Source of the DNA: Bacteroidota bacterium
GTDB taxonomy: Bacteria > Bacteroidota > Bacteroidia > Bacteroidales > VadinHA17
Direction: 5' to 3'
NCBI GenBank assembly: GCA_021816545.1
Contig: JAKAXP010000064.1
Coordinates: 1 to 10,933 of the forward strand
Length of the DNA stretch: 10,933 bases
The notes under the pieces are model-generated. The model worked only from the letters and a program-made list of their open reading frames with translations, searched no databases and was not told the origin of the DNA. Shown piece after piece: positions 7,200 through 10,933 of the stretch. The position numbers and the translations under genes were made by a program. Within the stretch, counting starts at the first letter, position 1. Each line of letters opens with the position of its first letter.

Positions 7200-7271
7200 G
7201 GCCCTATAGTTCAATGGATAGAACGCGGGTTTCCTAAACCTGAAATCCAGGTTCGATTCCTGGTGGGGCTA
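7200..7271 (+). tRNA. tRNA-Arg (anticodon CCU)
   Basis: The cloverleaf folds fully: acceptor 7200-7206 with 7264-7270; D stem GTTC/GAAC (7209-7212, 7221-7224) with GG in the loop; anticodon stem 7226-7230 with 7238-7242 and loop TTCCTAA; T stem CCAGG/CCTGG (7247-7251, 7259-7263) around TTCGATT. The anticodon CCT (7233-7235) reads AGG codons for arginine. The discriminator is A7271 and the 3' CCA is not encoded. The outer acceptor pair would be a G-U wobble (G7200-T7270). Confidence 0.93.
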
Positions 7272-7312
7272 CAAACGGCTCCGTGACTGAAGGTCAGTAT
7301 CACAGCCCAAGG

Positions 7313-7342
7313 AAAAAACCCGGGAGATGATCCCGGGTTTTT
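7313..7342. terminator. Bidirectional terminator between tRNA-Arg and the histidine kinase gene
   Basis: A perfect 12-bp stem, AAAAACCCGGGA (7314-7325) with TCCCGGGTTTTT (7331-7342), closes a GATGA loop. A-rich on the left and T-rich on the right, it gives a U-tract on either strand. It can end the tRNA transcript rightward and the convergent histidine kinase transcript leftward, whose stop is at 7348-7350. Confidence 0.88.
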
Positions 7343-7347
7343 CTGTG

Positions 7348-9450
7348 TCAGGAGATGGTAACAAGCTCATACCTGTAATTTATTGTTACGGTAACCATTG
7401 TACCTGAAGGCTCCCCGCCTTCTCCGCACAGATCGGCAACGGAGTAACTGTATGTGTCATCATAATACCTGTTGCACAGCTCAAATAGCTCTGTCATGAG
7501 CTTCATACCCCTGCCTGTTGAGCCGGAGTGTTCCTCCCCTGCACGCTCACGGCCTATACCGTTGTCCTTGATTTCGATCGTAAGGACTTTGTCAGCACCG
7601 CTGACAACTATTTCCAGTACACCTCCTGACTCCCTGGTGGCGATTCCATGCTTCACAGCATTTTCAGCGAAAAGCTGGATCACAAACCTGGGTACGGGAA
7701 GCTCAGTGTTTATCTCCGGTGGCAGCAGGACTGAATAATCAAGCCTTTCACCGAATCTCATTTTCTCAAGAGCAAGGTATTCGCGGCAGAACCCGATCTC
7801 CTCTTCCAGGGTTCGCCGCGGCTTGCCTGCTGAAAGCAGCATGTCACGGTATAATCCGGAGAAACTCTGGAGGCTGCTGCGTAATTTTTCCCTGTCTGAC
7901 TGCTCAACAAGGTGGAGGACTGAGTTAAGGACGTTAAGGGTGAAATGCGGATCGAGCTGGTTTCCTATCAGTGATAGCTGCAACTCGGAGATCTTCCTCC
8001 TTTCTTCCTCCCTCCTGGTAAGTACCCGTTTCTGGGCACTCTGTATAAGCAGGACAAAGGCAATAAATGCAGCATAGATGAGTGGATGCAATACAAATGA
8101 GAGGAAAGCCAGTTGATTTCGCCTGTACTCAATCCAGAACTGGCTGGTTCCGGTTTGCAGGTAAATCAGGGGTGCTTCATTTCGGGCCCTTCTGACCGAG
8201 AAAAGTATCTCTCCTCTGAAATCCCGGCCCAGATCCACGACGGCAAGCTGCCTTAATCCGGCTCTGTAAACATAAACCTTGCCGGTTTCGTAGCTGGTGA
8301 CAATTATTTCCTGCGAACCGTCGAGATCAATATCCTTCTGAATGACAGTCGGAGACCCCTCCATACCAATCTCTTTCAGGTACTTCCCTTCCCGGTTAAA
8401 AAGAACGATGCCCCTGTCTCTTTCCAGAACAGCATATACCGGTTCTTTATTCCTGTTGGCCGTGATAAAGCCCGAATAGGGGATTGCCCCGATGACTGCC
8501 CGGTTTGAAGTCTCCCCTGAGTTATTGAATGAAAGCAGCGAGGCGAGGGAATCCTTTTCCAGCGCGGAAACAAGAAAATCAGGTGACCAATTTCCCGGTG
8601 AGTCACTTATCATAGGTGCCACCAGGGCGAGGTTACCGGTGTATTCCTTCGGTTCGAACAGAAACTTCAGGTTCCTGTCAAGAACCGTCAGCCAGGCAGA
8701 ATTATCATGATATTTCATTTCAGACGGGTCAATGTTGCCCGAGGCATAGTTGAGAGGTATCATTTCACTGAATCCGTCATTGTTGATGTCTTTCCGGATA
8801 ATCCCGAGAATGAATCCTCCAAGTTGCGGGGAAGAGACGAGTGAATCTTTTGCAGGATAGTATGCGTAGATTTTTCTGGGATATTTCGAAAAGCCTGAGG
8901 TAATTCCGAATATCAGTTCATCCATCCCGTCACCGTCAAGGTCCTGTGGGCCGGTTTCCACAATCCGGGGATCTGGCACATTTCTTCCGCGGCCTGCCAC
9001 ATCTATCAGCCTGTTGCTGACTCCTAACGCTGGATCTGACGGATCCGGTACCGAGTGCAGCAGTATTGAATCCCCTTTAATCGAAAAGAGGTATAGCTCC
9101 TTCAGGCCATCCCCGTTACAGTCGGCAGGAATATTGAGTGTCGTCTTCCCGGAGAAACCGAAGGTGCCTTCAATGTTCCACTGGTTGAAAATCCTTCCGT
9201 TCTCTGAGACGGTAATGCCTGAACCGTTGGGATAATCGAAGCACTCTATCTTTTCGGAGTTGCCGTCGCCGTCAAGGTCATGGTAGCTCAGGTAATGGTT
9301 CTCCATAACCCTGGCTGACCTTACCAGGTTAAGAAGGTAAGGCTTGTTGATAACCGGTATGCTGAAAACAAGTGCGATGGTCGGGATTGCCGCCAGGATG
9401 AACGGGTTCGTCAGCAGCGTGAGTGTCCTCTTGCGTGCAGGAGTTACCAT
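7348..9450 (-). CDS. LytS/YehU-family sensor histidine kinase with an FG-GAP-like extracytoplasmic region
   Basis: Membrane sensor kinase of 700 residues. A first transmembrane helix (about 16-34) is followed by a roughly 400-residue outer region and a second helix (about 446-470). The outer region holds five DxDxDG-like motifs of the FG-GAP/VCBS propeller type: DLDGDG at 58-63 and 170-175, DCNGDG at 110-115, DINNDG at 221-226 and DIDLDG at 373-378. These probably form Ca-binding blades. After a short coiled stretch (477-495) comes the LytS-type kinase core: H502 in NQLDPHFTLNVLNSV as phosphoacceptor, the N-box ENAVKHG (595-601), DNGIG (629-633) and GRGMKLM (646-652). LytS kinases usually work with a LytTR response regulator; none is in the window, so it is an orphan here. 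Ligand and target genes are unknown. It lies convergent to the tRNA and 139 bases from the upstream ompA-like gene. Confidence 0.9.
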   Translation of the reverse strand: MVTPARKRTLTLLTNPFILAAIPTIALVFSIPVINKPYLLNLVRSARVMENHYLSYHDLDGDGNSEKIECFDYPNGSGITVSENGRIFNQWNIEGTFGFSGKTTLNIPADCNGDGLKELYLFSIKGDSILLHSVPDPSDPALGVSNRLIDVAGRGRNVPDPRIVETGPQDLDGDGMDELIFGITSGFSKYPRKIYAYYPAKDSLVSSPQLGGFILGIIRKDINNDGFSEMIPLNYASGNIDPSEMKYHDNSAWLTVLDRNLKFLFEPKEYTGNLALVAPMISDSPGNWSPDFLVSALEKDSLASLLSFNNSGETSNRAVIGAIPYSGFITANRNKEPVYAVLERDRGIVLFNREGKYLKEIGMEGSPTVIQKDIDLDGSQEIIVTSYETGKVYVYRAGLRQLAVVDLGRDFRGEILFSVRRARNEAPLIYLQTGTSQFWIEYRRNQLAFLSFVLHPLIYAAFIAFVLLIQSAQKRVLTRREEERRKISELQLSLIGNQLDPHFTLNVLNSVLHLVEQSDREKLRSSLQSFSGLYRDMLLSAGKPRRTLEEEIGFCREYLALEKMRFGERLDYSVLLPPEINTELPVPRFVIQLFAENAVKHGIATRESGGVLEIVVSGADKVLTIEIKDNGIGRERAGEEHSGSTGRGMKLMTELFELCNRYYDDTYSYSVADLCGEGGEPSGTMVTVTINYRYELVTIS

Positions 9451-9468
9451 CAGGGATGATTAATTGCC

Positions 9469-9501
9469 TCAATTTACTCAAAAAATGGAATCACGAACCA
9501 A
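9469..9501 (-). promoter_or_regulatory. Possible promoter of the histidine kinase gene
   Basis: On the minus strand TTGG (9498-9501), 21 bases, then TAAATTGA (9469-9476) is a partial match to TTTG / TAnnTTTG, about 20 bases before the start codon. The last two bases of the -7 box do not fit, so this is a weak call. Confidence 0.3.
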
Positions 9502-9534
9502 TTAACTTCTCCCGCCCCGGGATGTTTGAAAACA

Positions 9535-9581
9535 CCCCCGTGATCCATTGGGAAATGAGAATGGGGAAGGATCACAGGGGG
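9535..9581 (-). terminator. Imperfect inverted repeat after the OmpA-like gene, possible terminator
   Basis: CCCCCGTGATCC (9535-9546) pairs with GGATCAC-A-GGGGG (9569-9581), a 12-bp stem with one bulged base and a 22-base loop. It begins nine bases after the OmpA-like stop on the minus strand and is followed there by TGTTTTC, a poor U-tract. Terminator or mRNA 3'-stabiliser; the long loop weakens the call. Confidence 0.45.
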
Positions 9582-9589
9582 CATTGATG

Positions 9590-10921
9590 TTACAGTTTTA
9601 TGAATTCAACCCTCCGGTTCATTGCCTTGTTTGAGGGGGTATCATTGGGTGCAGCCGGATTGCTTTCACCTGCACCTTCTGTCTGCATGCGTGATGCGTC
9701 AATGCCGAACCTGGACGACAGCTCACTCTTCACCGACTCAGCCCGGCGCTTCGAGAGGTCAAGGTTCAGTGCGTCATTACCGTCGCTGTCGGTATGACCC
9801 ACGATTTTTACCTTCACTGAAGGATTTTCCTTGAGCACTGTTGCGATATCATTCAGTGTTCCGTATGATTCAGGTTTGATATCGGCCTTGTTGACATTGA
9901 ATGTGATACCGTAGGTTGTCAGCCTGCCCTCGGTGATCAGCTTGCTGCGGGTGTCGGGGGCAGCCGTGGTGATCCTGATGTTGGAGACCATTGGCCAGGA
10001 AGCTCTGTCCCAGCCTGAGAACAGAACCTTATTGAATTTTGTATGGGCATAAATGTTTGTCGGCACATCGAGCACCTTAGCTCCCTGATGATATATTCTG
10101 GCCCTTCTCTTCTGTATCCACAGGATAACATGGTTGACCTGCCCGGCAATCACCGGGTTCTTTGAAGCCTGTCCCTCTATCCATTCTCCCTCAGGGTCGT
10201 TGGTATATCCCTTTGTTTCCCATCCTTCACCTGCAAGGACAATGTGAAAGCCGCTTTTCCCGGGGTAAAGGTCATCATTGATCTCCTTCGGGTCTTCCGG
10301 GTTCTCCTCATAAAGTGTGAATACTATTCCGTAACGGTATTCTTCGTCAGGGATGATATCGAACTCAACTATGAAGTTATCGGGAAATGCCACGGTCTTT
10401 GAGTAGCAGTATACGGCATCCTCTCCGTTCATATGGAGCCATTTCCCGGGAACGATATTTATGGTTTTAACCTCACCGCTGCCGTTGGAGGTCCACAGTG
10501 CCGGGAAATCGCCAACGGCGTCCTGGCTGAAGTCCTCGAAGTAAAGTATCCTGTCACCGGGAACAAAGTCGTACTGGGTGTAGCTTTCAAGTTTCTGTTT
10601 TACCGGTGCTGCATTTGCCACCGTTTCCTCATCTGCTGAAGCTTCGTTATCCGGTTCTCCTGTTGCTGATTCTGTACCTTCTCCGGCATTACTCTCCTCC
10701 TCTTCATCTCCACGGGCATTTTTCTTTTTCAGCAAGGATCCCACCCCTTCCTCAATCTTATTGAAACCTTCATCCACTCCCTGCTCTATCCTGTTGTTTA
10801 TCCTGTTGGTACCCTGCTCCTTTATGACCTCTTTGGGCTTGACAATCTGGGCGTTGACTGATAGACCTGAAAATAAAAGCAGTAATGACGCTGCAAGGGC
10901 AACAAATGATCTGATCTTCAT
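9590..10921 (-). CDS. Secreted OmpA-family protein with a concanavalin-like middle domain
   Basis: Envelope protein of 443 residues. A signal peptide (basic MKIR, hydrophobic core to about 20, probable cleavage after SVNA at 24) directs it out of the cytoplasm. Next come a polar stretch with heptad-like Ile/Val/Leu spacing (about 28-64), an acidic Glu-rich linker (72-101), and a beta-rich region (about 120-320). The latter contains YFEDFSQDAVGDFPALW (127-143) and resembles concanavalin/LamG-like domains, possibly for glycan binding. The C-terminus (about 338-443) is an OmpA domain: FNVNKADIKPES (341-352), GHTDSDG (375-381), LDLSKRRAESV (387-397) and the closing NRRVEFIKL. OmpA domains bind peptidoglycan, so the protein should tie the middle domain to the wall. 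The start at 10921 is chosen because the signal peptide begins there; the frame stays open to the window end. Ligand unknown; no OmpA beta-barrel is present. Confidence 0.88.
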   Translation of the reverse strand: MKIRSFVALAASLLLLFSGLSVNAQIVKPKEVIKEQGTNRINNRIEQGVDEGFNKIEEGVGSLLKKKNARGDEEEESNAGEGTESATGEPDNEASADEETVANAAPVKQKLESYTQYDFVPGDRILYFEDFSQDAVGDFPALWTSNGSGEVKTINIVPGKWLHMNGEDAVYCYSKTVAFPDNFIVEFDIIPDEEYRYGIVFTLYEENPEDPKEINDDLYPGKSGFHIVLAGEGWETKGYTNDPEGEWIEGQASKNPVIAGQVNHVILWIQKRRARIYHQGAKVLDVPTNIYAHTKFNKVLFSGWDRASWPMVSNIRITTAAPDTRSKLITEGRLTTYGITFNVNKADIKPESYGTLNDIATVLKENPSVKVKIVGHTDSDGNDALNLDLSKRRAESVKSELSSRFGIDASRMQTEGAGESNPAAPNDTPSNKAMNRRVEFIKL

Positions 10922-10933
10922 GACTAAGAGATC

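Noticed and set aside
7264..7300. tRNA 3' end as an integration (att) site
   Set aside because: No integrase gene, no duplicated tRNA 3' segment and no mobile-element gene are visible in the window.
1..10933. CRISPR arrays, insertion sequences, rRNA, phage genes
   Set aside because: No regularly spaced repeats, transposase motifs, rRNA signatures or phage proteins were seen on either strand.

Overview
The window reads as a piece of a Bacteroidota chromosome, probably from an anaerobic or facultative member. The clearest sequence clue is the promoter in front of the tRNA gene: TTTG, then 20 bases, then TACATTTG. This matches the phylum's unusual -33/-7 consensus (TTTG / TAnnTTTG). AT-rich leaders without a clear Shine-Dalgarno before most genes, a LytS-type histidine kinase and an OmpA-tailed envelope protein also fit. 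The genus cannot be told from this window.

Left to right on the + strand: the 3' part of ettA (an ABC-F translation factor, cut by the window edge) and its terminator; then a compact sulfur-metabolism cluster at 1484-7150. The cluster encodes a Tat-exported molybdopterin oxidoreductase of the polysulfide/thiosulfate reductase type, a four-cluster ferredoxin subunit (ATGA overlap), an NrfD/PsrC membrane subunit, two half-size YeeE/YedE sulfur-transport proteins, and, after a 160-base structured gap, a secreted or anchored rhodanese-like protein. A tRNA-Arg(CCU) gene with its own promoter follows. A perfect 12-bp hairpin then closes both the tRNA from the left and the convergent minus-strand gene from the right.

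On the minus strand are a 700-residue LytS-family histidine kinase with a large extracytoplasmic region carrying DxDxDG-type FG-GAP motifs, and a 443-residue secreted protein with a concanavalin-like middle region and a C-terminal OmpA peptidoglycan-binding domain. Neither has an obvious partner in the window.

How the parts may work together (inference): NrfD would oxidise menaquinol and pass electrons through the ferredoxin subunit to the periplasmic molybdenum subunit, which reduces a sulfur compound such as polysulfide, thiosulfate or tetrathionate. The YeeE pair would move a sulfur species across the inner membrane. The rhodanese is the most unusual element: it has Ser where the catalytic Cys belongs, and its only cysteine is the very last residue of a flexible Lys/Ala-rich tail ending Gly-Gly-Cys. 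This suggests a periplasmic sulfur-carrying arm rather than a classical sulfurtransferase.
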